Source: Pterobdella sp. o SKG-2022 (Eukaryota; Annelida; Clitellata; Hirudinida; Piscicolidae). From it: a DNA stretch of 64,000 bases. Numbering within the stretch: position 1 is the first letter of the stretch; each line of letters opens with the position of its first letter. Made by a program: the position numbers and the translations under genes. Below the pieces are notes generated by a model that searched no databases, was not told the DNA's origin, and saw only the letters and a list, made by a program, of their open reading frames with translations. Shown in pieces: positions 1 to 12,255 of this stretch. The stretch spans positions 4,561,061 to 4,625,060 of the forward strand of contig OZ038323.1 of NCBI GenBank assembly GCA_964035795.1, read 5' to 3'.

Positions 1-925
1 TTGGAAGTGGTTTGAAATAGAAATGGCTCTATTTTTTCCACATTAACATCTTTGCTTGCGATTTCCAAGACAAAATCAAGACAATATACAGCAAGGGCTA
101 AACTAAATGTGTTGTTGATTTTGCTGCAACAATTTCATGCAAAATAATTTTTAAAAATTTAAAGATCTTTATCTCTACAATAATTTTTCAAAAGTACTCT
201 AAAATAAAATCTCAAAAATAAACCTTATCCAAATATATATAAACAAATTTTTTAGAAATTAGTTATATTTTTTTTTCAAAAAAGCTTAAAAAAAGAAAAA
301 AAATGTGTATCGACATATACCAAAAAGGTATAAAACAATCGTTAGCAAGGATGTTTGATGATCGTGAGGAAAAAACTAGATCGAATGAAGAATGCTTAAG
401 ATAACATTCTAAAAAGAGAACCAGTGCAGAAAACTTTCAGTATTGAACAATAATTCGAAAATAAAAGATTATTGAAGTAAAAATAAAAAAAAAGAAGAAT
501 TTGATACAATGGTTCTGTAAAATTTGTTATATTCAGGCTAAAAGTATCTGTTTGTACTTTTGAGCTATTCTTTTAGCGGTATACAGTTTTTGACTGATGT
601 TTTATATAAAAATAAAATTTCAAACCAACTTAATCGTTTTCCAGCTTTTTAATGAGTTTTAATTCATTTTTTTACTTTTGCTAGAAATTATTATTTTCAA
701 TTTAACATTATTTAAAAATGTTTTAAATATTGTTTTATGTTTTTAAATAATAGTTTTTTTTGAATTTCAAGTTTATAAAATAGTGTTAAATTTCATAGGT
801 AATTAGTTTAGAAACACTCTTTAAATTAATTTTTAAATGGACCTGTTTAAAAATGTTTAGGTGAAAACTTTTTCGCATTTAATTAAATTTTTTCGCTTGC
901 TAAGAACGCTGAATATTTAATAAAT
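1..925. other. TTC7 upstream region, no gene seen
   Basis: Very A+T-rich sequence upstream of the TTC7 start codon. I see no splice-bounded coding segment and no recognisable mobile element. The TTC7 promoter and any 5' untranslated region should lie in the right part of this stretch, but no specific motif can be named with confidence. Confidence 0.5.
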
Positions 926-3900
926 ATGACTGCTAGACCTTACAAAGTTACAAAACTTGAAAGCGACATAGATCGCCTTCGTAGCGACGGAAACTGGTCT
1001 CGGCTGATGGACCTTTCCAAACAAAACACCGTCAAAAGCACTTTACCAGGTTTAAATATTGATAGTTCAATTGACTTTCATGTTCACTACTATACTTCTT
1101 TTTAGACTGCACTAAAAGCTTTCTTAATACAGTCTTTCATAGTATAGACTACTTCAAATAATTTTCTAGAAAATATGGTGAAGTTTCTTCAAGTTGAAAG
1201 TAAAGTGGAAAGGTGTTTAGTAGACATCACAGTGGCTAAAAGCTCTTGTGCTTCATCCCAATATAACAGCTTGCTTGTTGAACTCAATGATCTCACTAAC
1301 ACCAAATTAAAAGTACCTTATAACTATTATTAATTTCATTGCATTCATTTACAACCATAATCAAATTCATACTATTGTATAAGATCCATGTTTATTGGCA
1401 GGATTATTATCATCATTATGTTTGTTTCCATGCTAGCATGTGTTGGATATTGAATTATTATGGCTAGTAATCAAATTATTGAAAGTTGAACACTTCTTCG
1501 ATTTATCATGTATTGATATTTCTTATCATTGTGTTTTGAGTTATCTTGTATAAAATTAATATTCATAAATTTTCATGTATAAATTTATATTTATCATATA
1601 TTAGTTTGTTTGGCTACTTTATTATATATAAAAAATTTCATAGAAAACTATAAATTTTTCAAAATTGTGCTTTTATATTTCCATGTTTTAATATTACATT
1701 TGTTATCCAAGTTGAACTAACTTACCTTTACATTAAATGCTTCAAACACAATTCAAAATAGCTCCAATTCGAGAAATTTCAATATAATAGTTACTGAATT
1801 TTCAATTTTGAATTTTGAATTTTCAACTGTATTATTTAACATAACTTTCTAATTTAATCTCATTTGAGGGTTGTTTTATATATATTAATCACTTCACTTT
1901 CTAAAACAATATCCAAAAATTATTTTATCAGCTTTATTTTGAGCAAAATAATTTACAATAACATAATGAGGTGTGATTGATTGGGAAGTTTCAATAAAAC
2001 AGAAAGACCTGGATGAAGACTTGCTCTTATTGAGAGCAAAAGTTTTCTACACCATCGGCAACTTCACAGAACCTCTGACTTTGTACCAGAAGATAGATCT
2101 CCCATTGTTACCCACTACTAAGGTTTTTTCAGTCTTAGTTCATCCTCATTTATCTGTGTTTGGAAGAGTTTGTTAAAGTCTGTGAAAAAATATTTATGAA
2201 TGATAATTGGCAATAAAAAATTATTCTGTTGTACTTGCCTCAGTTACTAGGGTTGACAACAGTTGGCCTTCATTAATGATTGTACTTTTACCGTAACTTA
2301 AAAACTAGGCCATTTATTTAGAAAAAGTTTCCACAGACTAGGAGACAAGTTATGTCCAACTTGAAATTATCGAGTTCAAGATGCGTCCTTTTTAAATTTG
2401 AGTAGTTTTTTTTACCTTTTTTGACTAAGATCATCTGTCAAGCGAAATATCAACAATACCGGAATATCATTCTGTTGCTATCTGCTACCGGTGAATCCTT
2501 TTATCCTGGCTATAACAGAAAAGCAGCCTTCAGCCATCGGCGTTAAGTTATGGTGCAGTTAACGACTATACCCAAGACAAAAATATTAATATTCAAATTA
2601 TAACGATGATCCCACTATGCTCCATGTAGATGTCAGGTCGAAGGATGAAATTGCTAGGGGAAGCTTTTGCTATTAAAGGTTTTATTTATAGTTATTAAAT
2701 TAAAAATATATGTCGATCATTTGATCACCCCTATCTGGGGTTTCGGTTGCGCAGTTGATTGGTTCCACAGGGCTACTCTATGTGTTTGTTTCTATTATAT
2801 TGATTTTCGGCTATTTTACCTCAACATTAAGATTTCTCTAATAAGTTATAAAAATTTATCTATCATTCATCATCAAAAGTAATAAAACTTTTTTTATTAA
2901 TAGTTATGATCTAGCCTGAAATAACAATGGCAGGTTTCTGCTTAGAACGAACACCAGATCCTGATGAGAACCTTATCATCGAGTGCTTCGAAAATTCAGG
3001 TATTTCATGTTCTAAATACATAACTAAATATATAAAAGACTTCAAACGAGCTCAAATAAATAGATAGATAGATAGATACCGAAACTTTAACTCAAATAAG
3101 TATCATAGTCTTTGTAAAAATCATTAGATACACATAGGTTCATTCAATTAGTCCGTTGCTTTTCATGTCAAAATCTTTGAATTTACCAAAACCAAATTTA
3201 TAAAAGACTGCCAAACTTAACTTAAAGTCATAATTATTTCATTTATTTAGTTTCTTCGATGTTTGTAGGCCAAATCAGCTTGCAGCAGCTACAAGAGAGG
3301 CAAGAACAAAGCACTAAAACTCCCTACACCACAGACCTCAGTGTCAGTATTCCATATTGTTGAATAACCTTTGAGGGACCATGATTGGTTCATGTATGAT
3401 TCATTGTTGTTATCATTAATCTATTAGTTGTTTGTGATTTTTTTGATATTTATAAATAAATTGGCTTTAATATGTCTCAACAAACTTATTTTTAAATGCT
3501 ATTAATTCATTTTAAGTTTTTTTTAAAGTTTGATTAATGTTTCCACTATATTTTTTCCAAGTTTGAAACTTTTCCAATTGTTTTCTTGAAGAAGCAAAAG
3601 GCTTTTTAATTTTAAAAAGTTACAAATGATTATTTAAAACCATTAATTCATATTTGTTTATAAGAACCAACATAGATTTACATTTAATCACTCCACAATT
3701 GTAGACAAATTGAGAAATTTTTCTAATAAAGTAGAACAGGTTCCACATAAATATATGCTGTTAACACAATTTAATAAGCTTCACAACTATTAGTAAAAAA
3801 CAATCCATAATTTGATTGATAATCGTTAAGATATACACAGAACGACCCTTGCGGCTTGAGTAGCATGGTGGAGCAAGCCCTTTTCCGTTACCCTATCCTC

Positions 3901-6900
3901 TATATCCGCAAGGGGTTTGTACTCGTGCTTTTATAGGAATATTAACATCATAAGAACTTTTAATAGTGATACTTTGAAATTTAACTAAAAACACTAGTGT
4001 CAATAAAATTTTGAAATTGTCTGATGCTATTTGTTACGAAAAAGAACGTACTCAAGTGTATAAAGCGTTTTCTAGAGTTGCATATCTTATGAAAGCATCA
4101 CACCATTCCTTTAGTCACCCATTTGAATAACAACTATGATAAACAGGGAGTTACAGACCGGCATCACAAAGCTCAGAGACCTCATCATGGCCATCCAATC
4201 GAGGACCATCCAGGGACTCAGAGTGGTGAGTGTTATCTACTTGTTGGAGTCTCAGTTGTTGCAGGATCTTATTTCTTTCTTTTCTTTCCGCTATTGAATA
4301 TAATTTCAGAACACTAGTATGTTTATTAAGTTTAATAAACTTACTAGTTTTCTGAAATTATATTCATTTTAGGGTTTGGCTTTTGAAAAAATCTTTCCGC
4401 TATTGTTTCACTTTTTCACTATTTAGTTCGTAAAATTTATAGAAATCATTGGTAGCTTTTTTTTCATGAATGCTTCATTACTTTAATGTTTTATATTCAA
4501 CCAATATATTATCCACAAAATACCCCATCATAGAGTCTGACAAAGCAGCTGGCTGAGATACTGTTGAGAGGGGTTTGTGGGGCGACATATGTGCCTCCCA
4601 GTTCTGAGAACACCATGTTGCCAGTGTCATATCGGAACATTGTGTTTGTTGAGAGGTTCGTCAGGGGCTGTCCTATTGGGTCTTATGATTTATTTTTTGT
4701 TTTGATCATCATCCTCATCATTCTATTTAGAGCCCATTTTCCTCAGCAGAGGGTAAGGCTTTTTTGAAAACAAGTCTTTTCCACCTAAGGCGGTCGTGTG
4801 GGTCGATTTCCATCAAACTGAGCTTTGCCCGATTCTTTTTCAGCAACCCTTTCTATGTCATTTTTGGTCTACCGAGTTTTTTAACACCAACAACCTTGAA
4901 TTCTCTGACTTTTGAAAGCCAACTTGAGCTGCGCACCACATGACCAAACCACCTCAACCTATGACAACGCAAGGCCGATTCTATGTTTTGAATGCCAAGT
5001 TTTGCATGCAATTTTTCTGCACTTATCCTGTCTTCAACCCTGGCTTTGCAAATCCATCCAATCATAGCCAAGTCATTGCGCTTCAATCGGTTCAGGGAAG
5101 GTGTTGTTAGGCTCCAGGTTTCAGAAGAGTACAGCATCACAGCTTTAATGTACGTGTTGTAGATTTGACCTCTGGTTGTGAAAAGTAGATGGGGATTGGT
5201 GAGAAGTGGAAGAAGCTGACGAAACTTACTCCAAGCAGACTTGCATCTGGTGATTGAAGAAAGTTCGCAGCCTCCCCCAGCAGAAATCATGTCACCAAGA
5301 TAACAGAAGTCAGTAACAACTTCTAACTTGTCATTACCCATGCGAACTTCAGTTATTTTCCTACCATCCACTGGTCGTGCAGTACCCAGACAACGAGCAC
5401 ATCTGAATGATGGATCTCTCTTCAAACCACCGCTTATACCACAATACTTCTTATGCACCCAACTTTTACAACCTTCACAAAAAATTGAATTACAGCCTAC
5501 ACCATTAAAACAAGCATCACTTGGAAAGCAACAAGATTTTTTGAGCATGTTCAGGTGATTACCACATACCATAACCTTCGTTTTCACCATACTTACCATA
5601 AGCCCTTTAACCTCTAAGCCATTTTTCCAACCTAGAAACCAAGCCTTCTAATGTTTCAGAAATAATTACCAAATCATCAGCGTATAGCAGTTTCCATGGA
5701 GAACCATTCCAAACCCCATAGAAACAGCTTCAATTACTATATTGAAAAGAAGGGGACTCAGAACTGAACCCTGATGTAGGCCTACATCCACACCAAATTC
5801 CTTGCTCCACCCATCATCAACCTTTACCATGCTCTTCACACCCACATACATAACCTGAACCATACGCACCAACCACTCTTCAACACCAAGTTTCCGCATA
5901 GTGGGCTTTCACATCGGGATTAAGTAATTTCCAAATTTTAATTCGTGCTTCAAACTGTTTCTTCAGATTTTTGATGGGAGGAATCCGCAGTACTGCAACT
6001 ACAAGTTTGTGCTGAGAAGCACACTCTTCACCAGAAATCACCTTCACATTTGTAACAAATTTCAATAATCTTCTCCTGCAGAGCATATAGTCAATCTGGG
6101 TAGAGTATAAACCAGATTGATATTTTACCAAATGTTCCGACCTTTTCTTAAACCACGAATTTGCAACTACCAGATTGTTTGCAAAGGAAAATTCCAAGAC
6201 CTTCTCACCATCCGCATTTCTTTTCCCAAATGCTAAGCTCCCATGCACTTCTCCATAACTAGCAGCACTTGCTCCAATGTGCCCGTTGAAATCACGGCAT
6301 ATCAGCACCTCTTGTGTGTCTGTGATTTTAGCTAGAGCACCTTGCAAGGAGTGGTAGAAATCGTCTTTATTACTTTCACTCAAGTTTGACTGAAGAGCAT
6401 AGATCTTAAAGTGTTAGTCTAGGAATAATACGATAGGATAAAATACGTTTTTTATTACACCGTGTATTATTTTTTACATTATTCTCATTTTCAAATAGTT
6501 TTTAGTGTTTTTGAGAATTTTTTTGTCAGGTGATCTGGAAATTATTTGTTTAAATCATTGGCAGAATTATTTATATTCAAAACAAGTATAAATTTTCAAA
6601 ATGTTTATGTGCACCACAGTGTTTTTGTGCCGAAAGAAAAGGACGAGGAAGCCTTGTTATTGCTTTTGATCTCTGAATCCATGGTAGGTTTTCTGTTTAT
6701 CCATACATCTATTGCATAAACACGGATAAGAGCAACAAAAGAAGTTTTATCTATCTATCTGTTTGTATATCTATCTGTCTTGAAAGGCGGCTAGAGAGGT
6801 AGTGCTGAACAGATCTTCAGAACTGAGTGAGGCTCGCAACCATACTCTGGGAAAGGCCATCTCTGTCTACGACCTCCTCACCATCTGCCTCGCTCGCAAT

Positions 6901-8317
6901 TGTAACTATAACATTCTCTCTGAGGTTTTTGCTTTGTTCATTATACCTATTTATATTCTATTACTATTATTATTATCATTGTTATTTTGTTTTTATTTTT
7001 ATGTTTTATCTTTTTTATTTTTTAGCCATATGAAAACTAGTTTGAATAAATTATGACAACTTGATTTGTATAATTTCTATTCAATAAATTAAAATTATAA
7101 ATAATTTAATTTAATTATAGAAAAATGAATTGGTTTATAAACTAAACTTTCATTATGAAATGATGATGAAGTTGGTGATAATGATGAGGATAATAAAAAT
7201 GATGCTGAGTTCATCTATCTACTCAACACCAATACAGCTGCATTGAAACACACATTCAAACAGACATTTGAGAAAGCCACTAGGTTTTCGTTCAACGAGC
7301 ATTACGTATGGTTCCAATTTGCCCTGTCTCTCATCTGTTCTGACAAGGTTTGTGTTGATAATCATTAGGGTTCCCATAAGGCCCTTTTTTTTTACTTGGT
7401 CAATCTTTTATGGTTGTGGCAAGCCGATCTGTTAGTGTTTTGATTGTATTTAATTTTATCAAGTATGTCTTTTAAGTTTTATAATTGTTATTTTATTCGA
7501 TTTTTTAATCAGTAATGGCTTATTAAAAACTATCGAAAAGTACAGCAAATTATTTGAACACAAAAAGTAATTTTATTAAGTACAAAGTTTTTCGTTAACA
7601 AAGTAACATTTTGTACTTGATAATGTTGCTTTGTTAACGAAAAACTTTGTACTTAATAAAATTATCTTTTGTGTTCAAATAATTTGCTGTATTTACTTTG
7701 GCTAAAGATATGTTTACCATTTAAAACAACTTACCAAAACTACATATAATTTTTCTAAAAAGGCACCAAATTCATGACGTATCTGCATTAAAACGCCAAA
7801 CAGTTCAGCAGGGCGTACTTGGTACTGAAGGAATGCATGAGACTCAAGCCTGGAGATGCTACTCAGAAACTTTTGGCTGCCAATCTGTGCTATCAACACC
7901 TCAACCTGGTCTGTTTGTGCGGTATAATGCTTTGAGGAGTAGTGATGCTGAGATGTAAGGGTTGAAAAATTGGTATTTGGGTGAATAGATATGAAAATAT
8001 TTGAATGAACTTAGATGACTATACTTGGCTTCGATAATAAACTTATGTTTTACTCTCCGTATGATTAATGATGATAAAGATGATGATGTTGACAATTACC
8101 ATAATGAGGGTGATGATGATGATCATGACGATGATAATGATAAAACATGGCAGGTGAAAGAAGGCTTGGAGCACTCGCAGGAAGCAGTGAGGATTGTGAC
8201 GATGGACCATGAGGTTTCTTGATCATGATCCTTATACTATGATTCAATTGAACAGTTTTGTAGATGAAGTATGTCTGGCAACCCTCAGTATAGTGGGGGT
8301 TAAACCGTACTTAAAAT

Positions 8318-8352
<35 letters not shown>

Positions 8353-11300
8353 GCTTCACCATAACTCAACATCACCATGGCACAGACGACCCAGCTTTTA
8401 TCCCGTTGTCATCTGCATGTAGGCATCGGCAAGCTGATGCAGTCATACGAGAGTCATCTGATGAAGAACAAGTCGCAGCTAATGGAGGGAGCCTTTGAAG
8501 CATTTCAGATGTTGGTGAAGGTTGAGTGGGTTGATGTGGTGTGTTTTGGTTAAGTGTTTATGTGGGGTATGTGTGTTGGGTCGAGTGTGTGCGTTTTTTC
8601 GTTAGGTTTTTATATTTCACCTAAAAAATTATGTTTCATTAATTTTATGCTTTATTTATTCAGCCTTTTATGGCGTATATTCAAACATGTTCATTCATTC
8701 ATGCTAATCTTGAAACTTATCTGTTTGAAGTACCATTAACATCCTATCCTTCAGGGCTCTGTCACTTGATCCTTATGATTATCTTTGCCACTTTTACATG
8801 GCCTACTACTTAGCCGTCAACCGAAAAGTAACTTTATATTTTTAAACTTGCATATTTAATTAGTTTGGAGTTTTTGGTTACAAGATGTCATTAAGACATA
8901 CAATAAATTGATTTGGTTATTTTAAATTTTCAACAGTTTCATTTTATAAAACGATTTCAAATCAGTTTCACAGTTTTAGTTTAATTTCCATCACAATCAA
9001 TAGTATTGGTTATATTTAAACAAAAGTAACAAATTCTATTCCAATTACATGTGAATATTAGTAAAAATCAAGCTCCAACGAAAACCTTCTCAGATTGAGC
9101 AGGCTTTAGTGAGCGTGAGAAAAGCTCTAAAATTGCGCAGGGACCATCTTCACTCCCTCCACCTCCTCATCCTCCTTCTCACCGCCAACAACATGTCAGC
9201 TCAAGCTTCCGCCCTTCTCGATTCCACAATTTCTGAGTTTCCTTATGAGTTCAGGTGTGTTATATTTATACTAAAAATGCCTATATAAAATATATAATTG
9301 AGGTATATATAAGAGGTTATGTTATACTTTATGCAGCCAACCTTGAAATCATGAGTATTTTTGACGTTGGTTTCATTATACTAATAGACTTTAAATAGAT
9401 GAATCCAGAATTTTTTATATAGTATTAGAATTTAATTATTGTTTCAGCTAAATCATTTTTCAAACCAATTTCAATCGTGCTTGATGGTGTGCAGTTTGTT
9501 GTTCAGCAAGAGCAGCTTGGACTTGCATCTGGGCAGGCAAGACTCGGCCTTGCAAGTGAATAGGCGCATGCTTGTGCTGTGGAAGCAACTTTTCCAACAA
9601 AATGAAAGGTTTGCCAATGTTATGCAAATATACATTCAATCGCTATAACGCAAAGATATCAACTGATAAAAGGTGTATAAATATTGAGTTGATCAAATGT
9701 GCATCGCCATCTCAGTGAGGACGGAGGCACAGGGTTGTTGGACAAATTCACTTCCGACCAGAAAAGCCTTCTGCACTACTGTGACATGGCTGACCGAGAA
9801 TCAGGTAGTTTTACTACAGTCTGGTTTATTACAAGCTCTATAAACAACGTACTGAACATTTAAGACATAATGGTAGCTACATGGAAGGCAGAGTCGGCAG
9901 GGGCCTCAAAGCTGGAGCAGGCTCTGTCGGAGGTGGTCTCTTCAGTGGGTTCCAACGCCATCACCAACCCAGGCCCACACCACAGCCTGCAGTCTCTCAT
10001 ATGGCTCTCATTAGGTATCTAGTCCATTATGAATGGTGTCATGATGGTTGAGGATATTCAAAACATCAACGCATTCAACAGCGGAAGTGTATTTGACGTT
10101 GAAGAAGTTGGACTCTGTGAAGGCCTGTGTTGAAGAAGCTTCTATTCTCACCCCCATGTCTCACGTTCTTTTTTACATGGTCAGTTAAGACTGGGTAGTT
10201 TTGAAAAAGTTTAATATTACTTTCATATTCATTGAACTCAATAAGTATGTACTTTTTGGACTACGCAGAAAGGTCAGTTGGCAGAAGCAAGAGGCGAGCC
10301 TCAAGATGCTCAACAGTTTTACTTCAATGCAGTGTCTATCAATCCCAGGCATGTCAAGAGTCTCACCTGCCTTGTTAGTTATGATGCGGGAAATGTGCCT
10401 TTGATAAAAAATTTGAATATTTTAGTTTTGCAGGGTATTTTTATGAGTTTAATTATTTCCCCATTTGAGTATTTTGATATTCAAGATTTAACTTATTCAA
10501 CTGTAGAATGTTCAAACGAATAAAAACAGGGAGTGTTGCTACACAAAATCGGCAATGATCGTCTGGCTGAGATGATGCTAAGGAAGGCCATCAACACTGA
10601 CCATATGAACACCGCTTCATGGTACCATCATCGTTCATTATTCCAATATGCATAGTATAATCATCAGTTTGAGTTAACTGCTTGAATTTATCAGCTAAGG
10701 TTAATTACTCTAATTAAATTTATTTACTCATTTTAAAAAAATTCTTTTTGAACGTTGATACGACGATGGCCATCAATCACAAGCCTATGTGGGCACATGA
10801 CTAATAATCCAGGATGTGCAGAAGGAATGATAGGTATATCAGGATTGAGAATGTACTTTTTCCGAATCGTTCTGTAGATTTCAGCATTCACAATTCTCTA
10901 ATTTTCAACATTTGGGTTCTAAAACTTACTGTTTTTTGCTATAGAGTTTTTTTTACATTAGTTTTCTTGGTGTTTTGACATGTGAGCCACATGCCCTGAC
11001 CAACGAAATCGAGATTGAGTTAACATTGTATGGATGCTGCCTCATTCGGCACCACAGTGTACGATAACTTATCTCACGATTTTATTCTAAATATGTTTTT
11101 GAGAGAAAATGGGGAAATGGTTTAGCTTCCTGCCATGGCGTTGATATAAAAACCTGGTTTCACTAATGCACGATTCCTTTTTGTATCTTCTTTGATGCCT
11201 CTTCTGTTTCACATAATTTTTCAAGAATATATCTGCCATTATTTTGTTACTTGATTTTAATTCATCGAGCCAAACATAAATATTTGAATGAAATGAATAA

Positions 11301-11561
11301 ATAAACTCCAAAAAGTGTCTTCGTTCGAATGTTGATCAAAATCATGAAATTGAATTAATTATTCAGATAAATGTTTCGATTAAAAGTAGATAAATATAAA
11401 TTTGCACTCTTGAAACGACCACCGACAGGAGAGCTTTGGGCCAGGTGTTACACGCCTTAGGAAACGAGAAAGAGGCAGCCGAGTGCTTGAGCACAGCCTT
11501 GAGTCTACAGGCATCCAGTCCGGTTCTGCCCTTCCACGTCATACAACCACACGGCATTTAA
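926..11561 (+). CDS. TTC7: Tetratricopeptide repeat protein 7 (TTC7), 24 exons
   Basis: TTC7 is the scaffold that, with EFR3 and FAM126/hyccin, holds PI4-kinase III-alpha at the plasma membrane for PI4P synthesis. Exons: 926-1049, 1170-1312, 2003-2122, 2630-2678, 2934-2999, 3269-3342, 3841-3914, 4147-4225, 4534-4655, 6620-6683, 6787-6924, 7264-7347, 7804-7908, 8154-8213, 8386-8510, 8755-8827, 9094-9254, 9495-9608, 9716-9804, 9877-10014, 10082-10179, 10269-10373, 10530-10621, 11429-11561. All junctions are GT-AG and the frame closes at 809 aa (human paralogues are about 840-860). Family landmarks by my recall of human TTC7: KQLAEILLRGVC, EEALLLLLISESM, VLKECMRLKPGDA, KLEQALSEVVSS, AEVYLTLKKL and a C-terminus with ASSPVLPFHVI. 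TPR-like helices run through the second half. The N-terminus (MTARPYKVTKLESDIDRLRS) matches the family start. Exon 4 (49 bp) and exon 7 are the least conserved and were placed by frame and splice sites. Intron 9 contains a LINE in antisense. The A/B paralogue cannot be assigned. Confidence 0.94.
3060..3078. repeat. (GATA)n microsatellite
   Basis: Short run of TAGA/GATA units in TTC7 intron 5. The same tetranucleotide recurs as CTAT runs at 6747-6780 and 8319-8352 and as TAGA at about 38050-38067, so it is a common simple repeat of this genome. Confidence 0.8.
4295..4365. repeat. Isolated palindrome (about 30-bp arms) in TTC7 intron 8
   Basis: The left arm beginning TGAATATAATTTCAGAA is repeated as its reverse complement ending at 4365, with one or two mismatches and almost no loop; the centre reads through GTTTATTAAGTTTAATAAAC. 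The short word CTTTCCGCTATTG occurs just before the left arm and again after the right arm (about 4395), which might be a flanking duplication. It may be a small foldback transposon or a hairpin-forming sequence. Confidence 0.7.
4700..6415 (-). mobile_element. Non-LTR retrotransposon (LINE), internally deleted, in TTC7 intron 9
   Basis: Read on the minus strand. 6383-5880 encodes the second half of an apurinic-type endonuclease (key pieces CRDFNGHIGA and TQIDYMLCRR). 5899-5600 then enters the middle of the reverse transcriptase (GLHQGSVLSPLLFNI, then LYADDLV with the YADD catalytic box). 5599-4853 encodes a C-terminal region with a Cys/His cluster (CNSIFCEGCKSWVHKKYCG) and the C-terminal region common to this type. 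The first part of the RT is missing between endonuclease and palm, and frames shift near 5600 and 5880, so it is a dead copy. The 5' end is truncated near 6415. The 3' tail near 4690-4740 is rich in GATGAGGAT-like units. I cannot assign the clade. The similar ORFs found in many marine invertebrate genomes belong to such elements, not to host genes. Confidence 0.85.
6747..6780. repeat. (CTAT)n microsatellite
   Basis: Imperfect CTAT/CTGT run directly upstream of TTC7 exon 11, forming part of its polypyrimidine tract before the acceptor at 6786. Confidence 0.75.
7542..7690. mobile_element. Foldback MITE, copy 1 (TTC7 intron 12)
   Basis: About 149 bp, nearly all of it two inverted arms of about 65 bp. 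The left arm begins ACAGCAAATTATTTGAACAC and the right arm ends with its exact reverse complement; only a couple of positions differ along the arms. The element is flanked by T and A so that it reads TA-CAG...CTG-TA, which is the end structure of Tc1/mariner-derived MITEs. It has no coding capacity. A second copy is at 18977-19112 and a fragment is near 23665. The 19 bases to the right (TATTTACTTTGGCTAAAG) are shared with copy 2, so the true repeat may extend to about 7708. Confidence 0.8.
8319..8352. repeat. (CTAT)n microsatellite
   Basis: Clean run of eight CTAT units in TTC7 intron 14, about 30 bases upstream of exon 15. Confidence 0.9.
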
Positions 11562-12255
11562 GCTGCAGACAATAGGATTATATCCCTGCTTCTAATTGGG
11601 TCCCAAGTCGATGATTAAATCGTCTTTAAAAATAAATGGTGGGTTGTAACGGTGTTTTGAATGTGTTATATTGGACATTCGGTGCTAGTTCAGTGCTTGG
11701 TTGCAGCAGTTGGCTCAAGTTTTTTTGCACTTTTTTATTTATTAAATTTTTTTCTCTTTTTGTGTAATGATTTCATGTTTGTTCAACGTAGGATCAATTG
11801 TTTTTTTCATTTGGTTTCAATAGTGATGTTTATATTATTTTTTCTGTTTATTTTTAAAATATTTAGACCAATTTCAAAGCTTTTTCTCGATTGTGAATAC
11901 ATGTAAATTTGATGAACGGATAAATGATTAACAATACTCATGATTCTTATACATTTTGTCTTCACTTTTCATTAAATTCTGTGATCATTATGTTTTTAAC
12001 GCATTCTAAAGTTAATGTTCCTTCAAAATGAATAAATTCATTCACATCATCTTATTGGATCTAAAATAATATTGTCAACAACATGAACAAATATTAGAAA
12101 AAAAAGTTATAAATACAGAAATATATGAGCACAACCATGAGTTAAACGCTAAAAACATGTTTATCTAAAGTAAATTCATTTCGTTATAATCGAGTTTCCA
12201 AAAAAATGTTCTCAATACAAGTCTTCCACGCAATACTGTAACGTTTAAGATTGAT
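11562..12255. other. TTC7-SUR convergent spacer
   Basis: 694 bp between the TTC7 stop codon and the stop codon of the SUR gene on the other strand. It must hold both 3' untranslated regions. A possible TTC7 polyadenylation hexamer AATAAA occurs near 11631. No coding segment is seen. Confidence 0.6.

Noticed and set aside
2440..2560. Similarity between about 2450-2545 and 30650-30715 (ATACC-GAAT...GTTG...AAAGCAGCC)
   Set aside because: Some shared words by eye, but too gapped to claim a repeat without an alignment.
8025..8247. Asp/His-rich ORFs on both strands
   Set aside because: GATGAT-type simple sequence in front of TTC7 exon 14; only 8154-8213 is coding in the TTC7 frame.
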